NCBI GenBank assembly: GCA_003971905.1
Contig: RSEE01000016.1
Location: 434,001-498,000 of the forward strand
Length of the DNA stretch: 64,000 bases
Direction: 5' to 3'
Origin: Moniliella sp. 'wahieum'
Lineage: Eukaryota; Basidiomycota; Moniliellomycetes; Moniliellales; Moniliellaceae
Each line of letters begins with the position of its first letter. The first letter of the stretch is position 1. Shown piece by piece: positions 22,250 through 34,621 of this stretch. A program made the translations under genes and the position numbers. A model generated the notes under the pieces. That model was not told the DNA's origin. It searched no databases and saw only the letters and a program-made list of their open reading frames with translations.

Positions 22250-24392
22250 CACGTGTAGTAGACACCACTGGCGCATTCCTCTGTTCTTCCTTACCCACCA
22301 CCTCTTCGCTCAACTCTTTGCTTCGTTCTCGCTCATATCTGCTTCTGGTATAGCTCTGCCTACCGTGTAGTACCTCGCTACACGATCATATGGATCAGGA
22401 ATGTGCAAAAAAGGAAACAACCCATCATTAACATCATTGGAGGCCTTTGTGGTTTTTGTTACCAAGAAAATGAATGCGATGCTGTGGGAGAGGGTATTAT
22501 ACTGATGACAAAAGAGAGAGAAGAGGAGAATGAAACCATTACGGTGGTGTATTATGCCCTTCGTACCATTGGGTCATTTCATCCTTTCTTAAACTACCTA
22601 GCTCAACACTAAGGATCAGATGGATCAGGACAATACGATGATATACAGTTTGATTCGGGATATAGCCTGGTCACCTCTTGCCATACATGATATATCCACT
22701 GCTCCTTCTCACTAACGCGTCTTGTCCCTTCGTGGGTCAACAGAAAAACTTGCATTACAGTCCTACATGCCATGTATTTGAAACGGATGCCCCACTATCG
22801 CACTCATAGAGACATTGATAACTCATCCACCCTTCCCACACTTGCGGGCTTCTAATCTTCTATAATGAAGTTTTCGCTATAGGACAGTGGAGGAATATCT
22901 GTTTGCTCTGGATCCCCCCATCAGCGCTAATCTTTTGTACTCAAAACATGAGAAATGTGCGTGGATAGCTTTCATGGAGGGAAAACAATGAAGAAGAAAC
23001 GGTCAAATCATACGCATATGTGTAAACTGTCGTCTCAGAGGGCGGTGGGGTGAGAGAGAAAGGAAGAAGATCAGTTGGCCGAGATCAGAGAGGGAATGGA
23101 TTCATTGGCTTTTTAATATTGCTGGACGATGAAGCAAGGGTTAGTTGGTGTTGGTGGTGTATGTAGATCAAAAGAGAAGAAGCTTGAAGTAGCAACTTAC
23201 AGCCGTTACAGGATATGACTGTGCATGTGTGGTGTGGGTTGTTTTGTCACATCTCTGTTGCCAGTGTCAGGCCTGAGGACCCCTTCAGTGTCGTCGGGGA
23301 CGACACAAAAGGTATGGTCCGGTATGGATTATTGTGGACGAGACGCGGGTTATGTGCGACCAAGACTGGCAACACGGTATCGAGCATTGGAAAAGGAACG
23401 TATACTCAGGAGTCTCTGGCATGGGAGAGATCGTTCATCGCCGACTGATCAATCTCGTTCATCGCTCTACACTCATGTCCATGTATATGAATACCACACG
23501 CTCATTCGTATCCGCCCGCGCGACATGCGGTTTGGAAAGGTGGAAGAGGGTCATACGAGTACCCCACGTTGGCTTTCTCATTGCGCTGGCTCGAACTGAC
23601 AGCAAGCACACCGCATGTCGATGATGAGCCAGCCTGTGGTATTGCAAGCGCAGCACATCTTTGTCCCCTTCTGACGGTGTGCAGATGCCATATGGAGACC
23701 GGCGGTGTGATGCTACCGAGGCAACATGTGATGTTCCGATCATCATCAGTGCATCAGTACGTTCAGTACATATCAGCACTCGTCTCAGATCTTGGGATGC
23801 CAGAATCTCAGATCTCAGGCACTCCGACGCAGGCACAGACGGGCACTGGCCCAGCCCATCGCCAGCCAGGCACACACCTGCACACACCCGTGCGTGGCGC
23901 GTGATGCATGATGCATTGCATGATGCCGCGTGAGCGTGATGCGATTCGTGGCGGCACGGCTGGGGCCGCACTGGGGCAGTATTGGCGGGTGGCGCGGCAT
24001 GTGCCGTGCATATTGCATGGGCACTGGAGCACAGTGTGGTTTAGCACTCTCCTGAGCATCTCCTGGGCAGCGCCTGGCAGGGCTGGGCACTGGCTGGGCG
24101 CTGACGCCCTGAGATCTGAAGGCTGTCAGAGCATCGAGTGGTGGCCGCATGGGTGCAGCCTGCGTGCAGCGGGCGCTCTGCGCCTGTGTCCGCTGGCTAG
24201 CCGCTGCCAGGGGCTGCCTCCGCCTTGGTACGTGGATATACGCTGGCTGCGTCGAGCAGCCGTTGATTAATGATTACAGCTTGCTTTGCCTTGGCCAAAG
24301 CGCCAAGCGCTAACCGCTCCCATCACCCCATCACAAAACGCCCTCCCCCGCGCTCTCCACCTCCTCCTCCTCCACCACCTCCGCTGCGCCCC
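22250..24392. other. Gene-poor region with an AT-rich part
   Basis: No gene recognised over 2.1 kb. From about 22380 to 23210 the DNA is clearly AT-richer than the window, with short frames only, such as 22403-22612 (MQKRKQPIINIIGG...), which I do not recognise. From 23600 to 24250 it becomes GC-rich with repeated GCTGGGC/CAGCGCC words and an ATGCATGATGCATT motif near 23900. Confidence 0.5.
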
Positions 24393-27300
24393 ATGGCCGT
24401 CCCCCACCCCCCGCCTCCCCCGGCCGTGGTGACTTCAGCGGCACCGCAGCCGCCCCCCGGGTACCAACCGCTCCTAACCCGGCACTCCCTTCCTCGCCCC
24501 CCTCTCCTGCTGGCCCGCCGCTGTTCTCATCGGCCGCGTCTGTTGTGCCACCTCTGCCCGCGGTGTTCGATCCTCATGCTGCACCCCCGCCCCTGTTTGA
24601 CGGCGCCCCTGTCCCCAACACTGCTATGCCTATGCCCCTGTCGTCTGTTGTCTCGGCTCACCCCCCAGTCACACATCCACATGCCTCGCCCCTGTTGCCC
24701 TCCGCTCCGCCCGCTTTTGCAACACGTGTCCATCGTCCCACCGGCCCAGCCTCCATCGCTCCCCTGCCCCTGCCTGAGATGGTGGGATCCAATCACGTCG
24801 CACCCTGGGGCACCATCCTCGTTCTTCTCCCTGTCGAGATGCAACACGCCTTCTCCTCTGCCAATTCGTCCTCCCAGACACCTGCTTTGCTTTCAGTGGT
24901 GGACCAGGTCATTGCGCCGTTCGTCAACTTGGTCCGCGATCGCCTTCTTATTGCTGCCAAGCTGCACACCCTCCTGAGTCGCAACGCTACCTTGGACGTC
25001 ACTTCCGTTCCTGCAGCTTCCGTTGAACCAAAACTGGACGTGGGCACCGTCTTCTATGGGACACGCTCCAGCGATGCATCCCCCATGCCTTCCGGATTCG
25101 GTTCATCCGCGGATTCTTCAATATACTCCATTCCATCCGTACAGTCTATACCCTCCAATCTGCACCGCAAGCCTTGGAGTCACTGCGTCAAAGGGCGTTT
25201 CCTTCTGCCTCCACCCCTAAACTGTCTGAACCCGATTGGCTCCGTACGGACGCCCTTGATGCATTCTGTGACCAAGCCGCATTGGACTCGACAGGCACAC
25301 CGCTTGAGCCTTTGTTCTATTCCGGCATACCGTCACCGGAGGAGGAAGGATCGAGTGCTGTCTTGCACGAACTCTTGTCACTTGGACGGGCTGAAGCTCC
25401 GTCTGTTTCAGAAGAGAGGAAGGGTATTCTCCTGGCCGAAGCACTTGTGGCTGCCCTTGAACTTCTTCCTTCTCTTCAAACAGAGCCTACCTCTACCTTG
25501 CTTCATCCTTCCCATGCGCCCCTCTCTCCGGCTCCCTCACCAAGCCCATCTTCTGGTGTAGGTGGATCGGAATCGCGCAAACGCAAACGGGATGCCCCGG
25601 CAGCGTCAAACTTTCCCAGCACACCCACGTGCGTTTACCTCTTATCTTTCCTCCAACCCGTAGCCGGGACAACGGATTCAGCGTTCTCTTCTCTTCCATG
25701 TCTTTCCAACGAACGGAGCGTGAACGACAACCTGTGTTGGACTCAGGCCGCCGAACTGTTAGCAGGGCAGGCTGTCTTCCCTTGTACGGTTGTCCTTCGT
25801 AACGAAAAGGACAAGACCCATGCGGTCCATGGCTTGGATCCTGCCTCTTCTGCCGGACGATTGCATAATCTTCTCTGTGGCAGTTCAGAGGCCAGTTCAC
25901 GCACCCATTCGGATCCCATTCGCCTTTTCCCCACGGTTGCTCAAGTTGGTAGAGTCGCCTTGACGGGCCTCACAACCCGCAGCAAGACGATGGGCTCAGG
26001 GTGGGGGAAGAACTTGCCACCTTTACCGGCATCCCATTTGCTTTGGCCCAAGCACCCGCCCAAGTCGAAGGAAGATACACCTTTTTCCTCCCCTTCATTG
26101 GGGCATCGAGAATGTGCGCTTTTTGCCCTGCGCAGGATGCAGGAGTGGCAAGCGGGCCGTGTGCTGGTTTCGTTCCAGCTGCGGGATGCGTATCAGCAAG
26201 TGCCCTCCTACTTGGAGCACAATCAAAAGCTGGCAGCTCGTTCCGCGTCTTCTTCCCATCATCCACCGAGCCGCACTTTTCTTACACGCGATCCCGCCCC
26301 GGTTGCAGTGGCCACGTCTTCCAAACAGACCAATGCTCCTGCGAAAACGGTGCCTGTGGGTCCCAGCAATATTCGAGCGCAATCTGATCTACCGGACCCC
26401 AAGTTGGTCATTCTCGCGTTGCGACAATCAATGACCAATGGCATGGCGGGCGTGACCGGGGATACGGTGCAGGGGTTCCACAATCTGTTGCGGCAGCTCC
26501 TTACCCTGCAACGGGCTGCGTTGGCGCTGCACCTAGCCCAAAAGCTGTCAAAGGAGAAAAAGTACCCTCCGGCCAGCAACTTATCGAGCCGGAAGCAACC
26601 AACTTTGCTGCTATCGATACGGCCCAGGCCGCCCTGCTCACATTGCAGAAGAAGGTATACGGCACAGTGGGGGCGCTGGCGGAAGGACGGGTAGCCAAGG
26701 ACGCCGAAGACAACCCGCAAGGTCCGACAGCAGAAATGCGAAGGAAACAGTTGCTTGTCGAGCTGAATAAGGAGCTTATCGCCATTGACAGGGCCGCACG
26801 CGCTGCGGGGGTGACGCTGCACACATCGTCCCCCAACCATCCTCAGGTGAACGCGCCCCCTGCCCCGACCAGCACCGATCCTAGTCCGGCCCAACCTGCT
26901 ATTATTTCCCTCGTACCCCCCGCGCCTCATGGTAAGAGCAAGGCCTGGGAAAAGGTCACGGTGCGCGAAGTCGTGTACCGTGGTAACATCACTTGGTCGA
27001 CTCCCGACCCCAAGGCCAAAGACAAGGGTGTGCGCAAAGACGTTAGGACACATATTACTGCCACAGTAGCGCGGGAGGCGAACCGAGCTGATGTGTACGT
27101 GCTTCTCATCGTTTCCATTGGGCTCCAGGCCACTAACAATAACCGTTTCTTCAGCTTGCTACCCTGGCCACGATCGTTGGCCATCAGCTCCATCGACCCG
27201 GTCAATGTGCAGGCAGTGCAGCAGTATGCTCAGGCTCATTCCATCCCCGTTCTTGTCGTCACACCTACCCAGCCAGCTGGGTTAGGGGAGAAAGAGCTGA

Positions 27301-29043
27301 GCCTAGAGCAGAAGGACCACCTGCGCGCCAACGCCGAGGTGTACCACTCCTTGGCCCGCGGTCTTGCCTCCAAGCAGGCTTCTGCCTTCATCCGCCATGG
27401 CTCCCACCACCGCTCGGGCATCCTGCTTGTTCCTGTCGCTGCTCCCCTGCAGCGCAGTTGCCTGCCACTACGGCCCCTTCACTGCGCCTGATCGCGTTTA
27501 TCTTCAAAGAGGGAGTGCCCGCCTGTGTCACAGTGCCCCGCTCAACGTCTCTTCGGCAGGGGCAGCTACCAACGGCCCAGCCACCGCCTCAGGGGGAGTG
27601 GCAAGCTTGCCGTCCCGACAGCTCCTACCCACTCTGCTCCCACTAGCACCCACCCCCCTTCAACGTGGCCAGCAAGCACCTTTTCTCCTTCCCTTCGCCG
27701 CCCCGTCCCACAAATCCAATCCACCCGTTCTCCTACCCTACGGTACCCGTTGCTACCACTGCAGTTTCGACTGCGGCGCCTGTTGCTGCTGCTGCATCCA
27801 GTGGCCACTCTGATCTTCCCGCCGCCTTCCCACCTGCCCCCCGAGCGTCCCAAACTCCATCCTGGCCCCCCGCTGTACCTGCGGGCTTGCCTGTGCCGTA
27901 CACTAGTCCCTCGGTGCCGGCGGCGTCATGTGCAGGCCCGAGCGCAAGCCCAAGCACCATCCCAAACCTAACCGCTCGCCTGCTCGCGCAGCAACAAGTA
28001 GTGTACGACATCTTGCGATCCGCCAACCTGGACCCAACGCATCTTGTCCAAAGTGGCACGCTATTGCAGCACCTGGCCCACCTTGACCAGGCTACTCGTA
28101 CTCGGTTACTAGAGGCCTTAAAGACGTTGCGCCAACTTACGACGGAGGCCCAGGCGCAGCAGCAGGCCGGGCAAGCGCGCGCCCGCCCAAGCTGGTCAGG
28201 ATCATCTCCATGCGCCTCCCCAGCTTGTCCACCCGCCAACGCAAGCCCATCCCCATCCCCAGACTTACACTGATCAACCGCACTCGAACGCTCACGGTAC
28301 GCCAGCGCAAGCCAAGACTGAGGCTGAGATGCGAGCAGCTCAAGCTCAAGCTCAAGCTCAAGCACAGGCATGGGATCGGGATCGGGCACAAGCTCAGGCG
28401 CAAGCTCAGGCACAGGCACAGGCACAGGCGCAAGCACAGGAACAGGCACAGGCACAAGCCCAGTTTCCTTGGCAGGCTCAGCCAGCTCAACCGGACTCCC
28501 ATCCACAACCCGTCCCTGCAAGTGAGAACGCTGGGACGTTGACGATGCTGCAGCAGTACCTTCTCAACCCAGCAACAGCAACAGCAACAGCAACAACAAC
28601 AGCCTCAATCTCAATCTCAACCTCAGCCTCAACCTCAATTGCTACCTCAACTGTTCTTGCCGCAGCAGCAACATCAACCCCTGCAACCACAACCACCCCC
28701 GCTGCCACAGCATGACACGAGTGGGCTAAGCCTCCAACCCGGCGCTCTCACGCCGGCGCAAATCCAAGCCCTGCAGTGGCATTTTCTCCAGCAGGGACAG
28801 GGGGGCCCATTTCAAGCGTTGCAGGCTCAGCTGCAACGTCTGTCTGCCCCGGGGGGGTTGGGCGTGCCAACGTCCGGTTTGACCGGGGGTCCTGTACCAG
28901 CGCCAGTGCCTGTGCCAGCGCCGATGAGTCTGGGGCCAGGCCAAGAGGCAGGCCAAGAACAGGGACAAAGCCAGGTCCAGGCGGGGGAGCCGGATCCGCT
29001 GGCGCAACTCTACTCCCAGTTCTCCCTTCCTTACCGCCCCTGA
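24393..29043 (+). CDS. Mediator subunit MED25-like protein
   Basis: MED25 is a Mediator subunit that contacts activators. Three parts match its layout. An N-terminal von Willebrand A-like part (about 24830-25720) has QTPALLSVVDQVIAPFVNLV, VFYGTRSSDASPM, GILLAEALVAALELL and a CVYLLSFLQP strand. A beta-barrel candidate (about 26940-27400) resembles the PTOV/ACID fold: VYRGNITW, WPRSLAISSIDPVNVQAVQQ, HSIPVLVVTPTQP. The tail (28100-29043) is Gln-rich and ends QLYSQFSLPYRP. SRKRKRD could be a nuclear signal. An intron with GTACGT donor, CACTAAC branch and CTTCAG acceptor fits at about 27095-27155. Frame breaks occur near 24530, 25110, 26600, 27500 and 28560. The start at 24393 (MAVPHPPPPP) is a guess. 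Assignment is by pattern, not alignment. Confidence 0.45.
28333..28645 (+). repeat. Gln/Ala and poly-Gln coding repeats
   Basis: Hexamer repeats of CAAGCT/CAGGCA type at about 28338-28465 encode alternating Gln-Ala. A CAG/CAA run at about 28570-28602 followed by CAATCT/CAGCCT repeats encodes a Gln-rich tract. The reading frame changes between the two blocks, inside the repeat. Confidence 0.8.
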
Positions 29044-29090
29044 CCAAAACAAAGAAGTGCCCAGGCGCCACAGCGCCACAGCGGCAAGCA

Positions 29091-30602
29091 CTATGGGAGG
29101 TCCCACCTGTCTGTTTTGCCACCATCTGCATATTCAACTCCAAGTTCAAGGTTGCTTTGGTTGGCTCCTTTATCTATGATCCGTTTGCGTACCGGACGGG
29201 TGGACATTGTGCCTGGTCCATCTGTGAAATTTATTTGTACCCTAGTTCTGGGCTGACGAGGTTGATGAGGCCGAGGTGAGAGTAGTAGGGTGAGGAGGAG
29301 GATTGTCGACTGGTGCCGAGAGGTCTTTGGAGGGAGACGGAGTAGTAGCAGTAGAGTGGCGGAGGTGGCAGAGGGGACTGGGGGATGGGTCCTTGGAGGG
29401 GATGGTGTCCTTGGAGGGGATGGTGTCCTTGGAGGGGATGGTGTCCTTGAGGGAGAGGTGTCAATGGAGGTAGACGGAGTGGTAGTGGTAGAGGTGGGAG
29501 AGGGGGAGGGAGAGTCTTTGCGTTCGATAGGGCGAGAGCTAACGTCATACGGCTCAAACGGGAAGAAGAGGCGATTTTTCGGCCAGCGCGGGGTGTCGGG
29601 GTCGGTGGCGACTGCACATGTACCGCCGCGCGAGGCAAAGCGGACCAAGCGCTGGTCCGGATCGAACGCGCGCGCGAGCGGGTACTCATCATACACCCAG
29701 ACGGCGTCGAGTCATGCTCATGCTTGACCAGCAAACTGACGCGCACCGCGGGGAACGAAGGCATGCCCATCCCACCCCCCACAACGTCCAAGTCCGAGAG
29801 CTGACGTGGGGCGAGGATAGGGCCGAGTGTGTTGGTCATCAGCGCTTGCGTGCTAAAATTCTTGGTTACGGCACCAACGGTAAGATGGGGCATGTAGATG
29901 TCCCTGGGTACCGGTGCTGGCATGGCACCCATATCGACCAGCAAAGTTTGGATGCGATGCTGAAGCAGCAAGAGGCGCCGAGTACCTTCCTCGCCTTGGA
30001 CAAGTCGGTAATCTGGCACATTCGGAGGAAGAGAGAGACTGAGGAAGAAGGCTATCCTCTGCCAAGCCAGGTGGCGGGGTGAACTTTCCCGTCCGTTTTA
30101 ATTCCTCCGCTTTCCGGATGGCTTGGCGGTGTCGGGCCTTGTCTCGCCCGACGATGCGGGTTAGGTCCCAGAGCTTCCGCTCAGGAACGGGAGTAGGTCG
30201 GAGGTAAAAGAGGAACTTGTTGGGCGTGACGAAAAAGTCGGAAACAGGAAAGTTGAGACTGAACGCACCACCGGGAAGGTGTGGGTCAACTTGCGCAGGG
30301 CGGACGAAATGTGCTTGACATAGTTGATGAGGAGGAGGAACGTAGTCTTGGGGGCCGCGGAGGAAAAAGTGGTCGGTTTCGGGGATGGTGTCAGCGCTTT
30401 CGAGTGCAAAAGGTGGTGCATTGATCATCCGTCCTTGTCGACGGTACCTGGCCTTAACCTTCCCTTCTTTGTCCCACTGCATGCCATGATCACGCGGGAT
30501 GGGGCTCTTCAGCATAAACGGCGATATGAGCGGGATGTGCGGAAGAAGCGTGTCGTGGTGAGGATCATGCAGGCGGCGGACTCGCTGCAGCTGCTTGTAC
30601 AT
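29091..30602 (-). CDS. Unrecognised protein, possible mitochondrial component
   Basis: I do not recognise this gene. The start at 30602 gives MYKQLQRVRRLHDPHHDTLL. Coding character is strong: MQWDKEGKVKARYRRQGRMI, VSDFFVTPNKFLFYLRPTPV, ERKLWDLTRIVGRDKARHRQ, then after a frame break near 30030 PNVPDYRLVQGEEGTRRLLL and VPRDIYMPHLTVGAVTK, and after another near 29720 VYDEYPLARAFDPDQRLVRF. The basic N-terminus hints at mitochondria. A lone HLTV resembles half of a 2H-phosphoesterase motif, but no second copy is visible. The C-terminal part has the PSPPRT repeats. It converges with the MED25-like gene only 47 bp away. Confidence 0.55.
29391..29444. repeat. 18-bp tandem repeat, three copies
   Basis: Three exact copies of CCTTGGAGGGGATGGTGT plus a degenerate fourth. 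Read on the minus strand they encode (SPPRTP)n in the tail of the unrecognised gene. Confidence 0.9.
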
Positions 30603-31045
30603 AGCATGAGAAGCAGGACTGTGGGCTCGATCATGAGCGCCACCATGGCTTTCAGTCTTCCCCTGAGAGCAGACATTGTGGTGGTGGCGGCGAAGATTGA
30701 AAGATGGAGGATTAATGACGAGAAGAAGTCGGAAGCATGCAGGAGATTGTTGTCTTTTTTTGCTTTCTTGCACCAAAACCACTTTTTCCAATTTCTCATT
30801 TGCAACTTTCAAAATTTTTTAAACTTGCAGCTCGAAGCTTCATTGAAGCTCTTGAAGCTGCAAAGGCAAGCTCAGGGATAATCTCCTTGACGCAGTAATG
30901 CCAACCTGCCATTCCTCTAGTTGACAGTGAGCGACTACATTTCCCTCGTTTCTGACCTCCCACCACAGCCTCCCAGTCACCAAGTTCGGTCGAATGCACA
31001 CCATCCATCCAAACATAAGATGGGAAACACTCAGACATGAGCACA
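30603..31045. other. Intergenic between two minus-strand genes
   Basis: About 440 bp. It holds an AT-rich stretch with T and A runs near 30750-30830 that could be the promoter of the unrecognised gene. No gene seen. Confidence 0.4.
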
Positions 31046-31746
31046 TTACAGCTGCAGTCCCAGGAGGATTTGCTCCACTGCATAGAAAATCGGTTAGTGC
31101 CTGTCCATCGGTCGCGTCTGACGCGGGGGCGGAACGTACAGGTCTTTGAACCAAACTGAATGACACGAGGGGCGGAGCCATCAGAAAACTCAATTTGGAT
31201 ACTGGGCGAAGTGATATTGGCCTTGGCCAGCAGCTCCGTTTCTTCGGCCGAGGGCTTCTTGGAATAATGGGCAATCGGCTTGGGCGGTTTTTTTGATCAC
31301 CACTTCCTCCTCGTCCGCTGCAGAGGGAGTAGTGGCAGACGATTCTTGTTCCTTGGCGAGGGCGCGCTGCTTCTCAGCAACCTCGTGGAGACAAGTTCTT
31401 CGCGACCGTCTAGATAGCGGAGGACGTGGTCGTGGGTCGGGGGCAAGTAGGCCACGGACCAAGTCAGAGACGGGTTCTGGAACGCGAGACGGGGAAGAGC
31501 TTGCTTGACAAATTGGTACTGGCCGCTGGTGCGTTCAAAAGGCTGCTGCAGCGCAACGATGACCTGGGAGGCAGTGCGGGGCAGGCGGAAGCCTCCGGGA
31601 GCATCGGTCTGGGACAGGGCGGTAATTAGATTGGCGGGGGTGGGCGTGTCCATGCCCAGGCGGCCTAGGTGGGTGCGGTGTGGGGCGGGCGCTCCCTCCA
31701 GGGAAGCGGCGAAGTAGGAGGCCAGCAGACGACCGGTAGCGCGCAT
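31046..31746 (-). CDS. Mitochondrial ribosomal protein, L51/S25/CI-B8 fold
   Basis: Probable mitoribosomal protein of the mL43/mS25/mL61 fold group. The start at 31746 gives MRATGRLLASYFAASLEGAP, a plausible presequence. The fold signature is GQYQFVKQALPRLAFQNPSLTWSV followed by HVLRYLDGREEL, matching the family pattern of LP-x-NP and a YLxGRE strand. A frame break near 31385 leads into EVAEKQRALAKEQESS. An intron at 31078-31139 (GTACGT donor, CACTAAC branch, ATGCAG acceptor) joins IQFGSKT to LEQILLGLQL and a TAA at 31046. Which of the family members it is cannot be told. Confidence 0.55.
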
Positions 31747-32572
31747 GGCGGGGGGGGGTGATGGCGGTGGTGTCGGGCCCAGGGCGGCTCAGAAGGTCGG
31801 GAGACTGAGCGGAAGAAAGGCGGAGGTGAAATGGAACATTGAAAGTTGAACGTTGAACATTGAAAGTTGAACGTTGAACGCAGCGGTTAATTTCAGCTTT
31901 CAACAACTCAGACTTCCAATGTGACATGCGATCATCGATCAGCTCGATCACCAGTCACTAGTCACTAGTCACCGCTCATCGACATCGTCCATCTGCATCA
32001 GCACCAAGCGCAAGTCTCACCGACTGGATTGACAGAATTTGGGATGCGAAGGGACTGTCGGGCGAGCAGATCGATCAGACACTGCTGCGCCACTGCGCGC
32101 AGCCCACCGCGAGGGGAGACGCCTTTCAGGGCCGGTTATATTTACAGCGCTTTCAGCTGTACACTGAAGACATGCCTAGTATAGGGCCCCTCTCATAAAA
32201 AAAAAGGCCTACGGCCCACGGCTCACAAAAAGGCCCAACAGGCAAGCACGCTTCCTCTCGATCATCCATCCTCCATCCTCGATCCCCACCCGGTCCTCTC
32301 CGCCCCGGTAGCCAGGAGGCAGAAGAGAGAAGGAAACATGAGGCTGCGACCAGGTGTTTTGTTCTGCGCACTCGGGTACTCTCACATTCTGGACTCGGCC
32401 CATTTCTTCACTATTAGTTAGTTACTCGTTATTAGTGACTATAATTTAGTTGCTACGGTTGTTCTATACTGTTGACACTCTCGCCCTCTCCTGTCACCGG
32501 TCACCCAGACCGAGCCCTCTGAGGCCGAGCCCTCTGAGGGCCACCTCAGCCCACAACGGCTCCTGGCTCAAC
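31747..32572. other. Intergenic region
   Basis: Promoter region between divergent genes. It contains a 21-bp tandem repeat (31834-31875), TAGTCACTAGTCAC words near 31955-31970 and TTAGTTAGTTACTCGTTATTAG near 32410. No gene recognised. Confidence 0.45.
31834..31875. repeat. 21-bp tandem repeat, two exact copies
   Basis: GAACATTGAAAGTTGAACGT plus T, twice in succession, followed by a third partial start GAACG. It lies about 90 bp upstream of the mitoribosomal-protein gene. Confidence 0.9.
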
Positions 32573-34621
32573 ATGTTCGCATCGCATGCTGGCCAGCAGC
32601 ACCAGCCTCTCCAACTTCAGCCCCGCCTATATCCCTCTTCCAGCAGCGGCCTCTCCTCGCCATCTTCGCCCTCTCATCCGTGGGAGCCTCCATGCCCGCA
32701 CCGGCCGCCGTCAACATCCCCGCTCCATCCTCTGCTGCCCCATCCTCCGCTCCCCTCCGCGACTCCCAGCGCACTCACGGCAAGAGCACCCTCCGTCGTG
32801 CTCTCGCCCTTGCTCAGGCCGCCATCCAGTACGACAATGATGGTGACTACGCCCAGGCCGTGGATGCCTACCGTTCTGCCATCGTCCTCCTGGACACTGT
32901 TCTTATACACACCTCCTCGCGCACCAGCCTGAGCGCCGTCGTCTTTCGGAAATCCGCACGGCTTATTCCGACCGCATCCTTCGCCTTTCCCGCCATATCC
33001 GCCCTCACACCCATCACAGCCCAGCCCCAACCCCGACCCGCATCTCCCCCCTCCCGTCTTGCCCAGAGCCGCGGCACCGATTCCGATTCCACCTCCCAAC
33101 CCTCGTTTCGTCTGCGCCACTCCCGCCGCCTTGCCGAACGGAGTGGGAGGGCGGTGGTCGCGCCGCCGCCCTCCGTCACGCCTCCTAGAGCCTCACGTCG
33201 CCGCTCCACTTCGGCCCCTGTGCTTGCCAGCATGCCGGACGGTACCACATTGGCCAGCCACAACGATTCTCCCTCTCGCTCCAGTAATCGACCCGTAGAG
33301 CGTTTCCCATCTCAGCAGGTGCCCACGGTGCCTCTATCCACATCGCCCCTGCTCTCGCTTCCCTCTGCCCCTGCCTCATTCGGCCATGCACGCATACGCC
33401 GGGATGCCCTCACCCACCCACACCCTCTGTCCCCTCCTCGGCTCAGTCTCATCACCCCATACATACCGCGCCGCTCCCCCACGCCCTCGGCAAAGTGAGA
33501 CCGCGTGACGTCTCGCCGCCGCGCGGGAAAAATGCGCTCCCACGCAGCACCCCCCCCCACGGCGACCTACACCCCAGTTCGCCTACTGGCCTCCCTGCGT
33601 TCCGACCGAGCGGCCTTCTAATCAAGAACAAGTACCGCTCATATCCTCGCCCCCTAGCTTCATCCAGCAGGAGGAGAAACCTAATCGGGCGCGCAACCAA
33701 ACCAAGCCCTTATCTGACTATCATCGACCTCGCCCGCCCCTGCCCAGCCAAACCCAAGCTGCCATCCGCATCCTGACAACCGACCTTCCTACCTGGACCC
33801 CCTGTACGCTCGCCATCCCTCGCGCCCAGCCTCGCCTGAAGCGAACGGACCCTACGTTGGTGGTTGCCCGGCGACTGGCCGCGTCCTTACCCGGATGTGC
33901 TTGGCCTGGGACCGAAGGAAGGAAACAATCGATTTCTTCTTCCCGCCAAAGCATGGCGCTTGCCCCAGTCGCAGACCCGCTCCCCCAAAGCACCACTCCA
34001 AGTGTTGGAACAAGTTGGCTCGGACTTGGCCTCGGCCTTGCAGCTGGGCACGGCCTGGCTCCATCCTCCCCCCACTTCATTGAAGGCGGAGCCGAGAGAT
34101 TGTCCCCATCTGGGTCGACACCCGTATCGGTACCAACCCCAGCAGCCCAGTTTATCGCTGCTCTGGACCATATGATGGAGGAAATGATAGGCGCAAGTCC
34201 ATCAGTGCGCAAGCACCAATCCCGACAGAGCCTGGGACGGAACAAGCATCGTTTGAGCATGTCACAAGCGCTCGACGAACTGACACTCACCTCGGGCCGG
34301 ACGAAAGGACGCGCACCCCATCCCCCGTCCGCCTTCGTCGGGGGGGTTGGTGAGCCGTGTGAGCGGCTTTCGGGCGAGCTGGAGTGCGATTGCGCGGGGC
34401 AAGGCGCGCGAACCAGCTGGAGGAGCTAGTCAATGGCCCGGAGCTGCGTATGCATTGGCGATAGCCCGAGTGTTGGGGGATTGGCGGCGTTGGAGCGGCT
34501 GTTGGATCGTTTAGACGAAAGTTGCTCGTCCCGATCGGCCAGTGAGCAAAGTCTGGTTCGGAGGAAAAAGTGGCCTCCAACCGCCTTGATTGGCACCGTG
34601 GTCTGTGCTATCCTGCCCTGA
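32573..34621 (+). CDS. MIT-domain protein
   Basis: MIT domains bind ESCRT-III tails or microtubule-linked partners. The MIT helices read RALALAQAAIQYDNDGDYAQ, AVDAYRSAIVLLDTVL and, one frame over, RRLSEIRTAYSDRILRLSRH. A long Ser/Pro linker follows. The distal part resembles the C-terminal region of fungal MIT proteins: RFLLPAKAW, LQVLEQVGSDLASALQLG, then PAAQFIAALDHMMEEMIG and LAALERLLDRLDESC. The stop is at 34619-34621. The exact start is uncertain: 32573 (MFASHAGQQ), 32586 (MLASSTSLS) and 32680 (MGASMPAP) lie in three frames, so an indel separates the true ATG from the MIT domain. Frame breaks occur near 32940, 33500, 33780 and 34340. Confidence 0.6.

Noticed and set aside
24270-29043. CRISPR array, defence island or biosynthetic cluster
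   Set aside because: Repeats here are coding microsatellites. Gene content across the window is unrelated housekeeping with no cluster logic.
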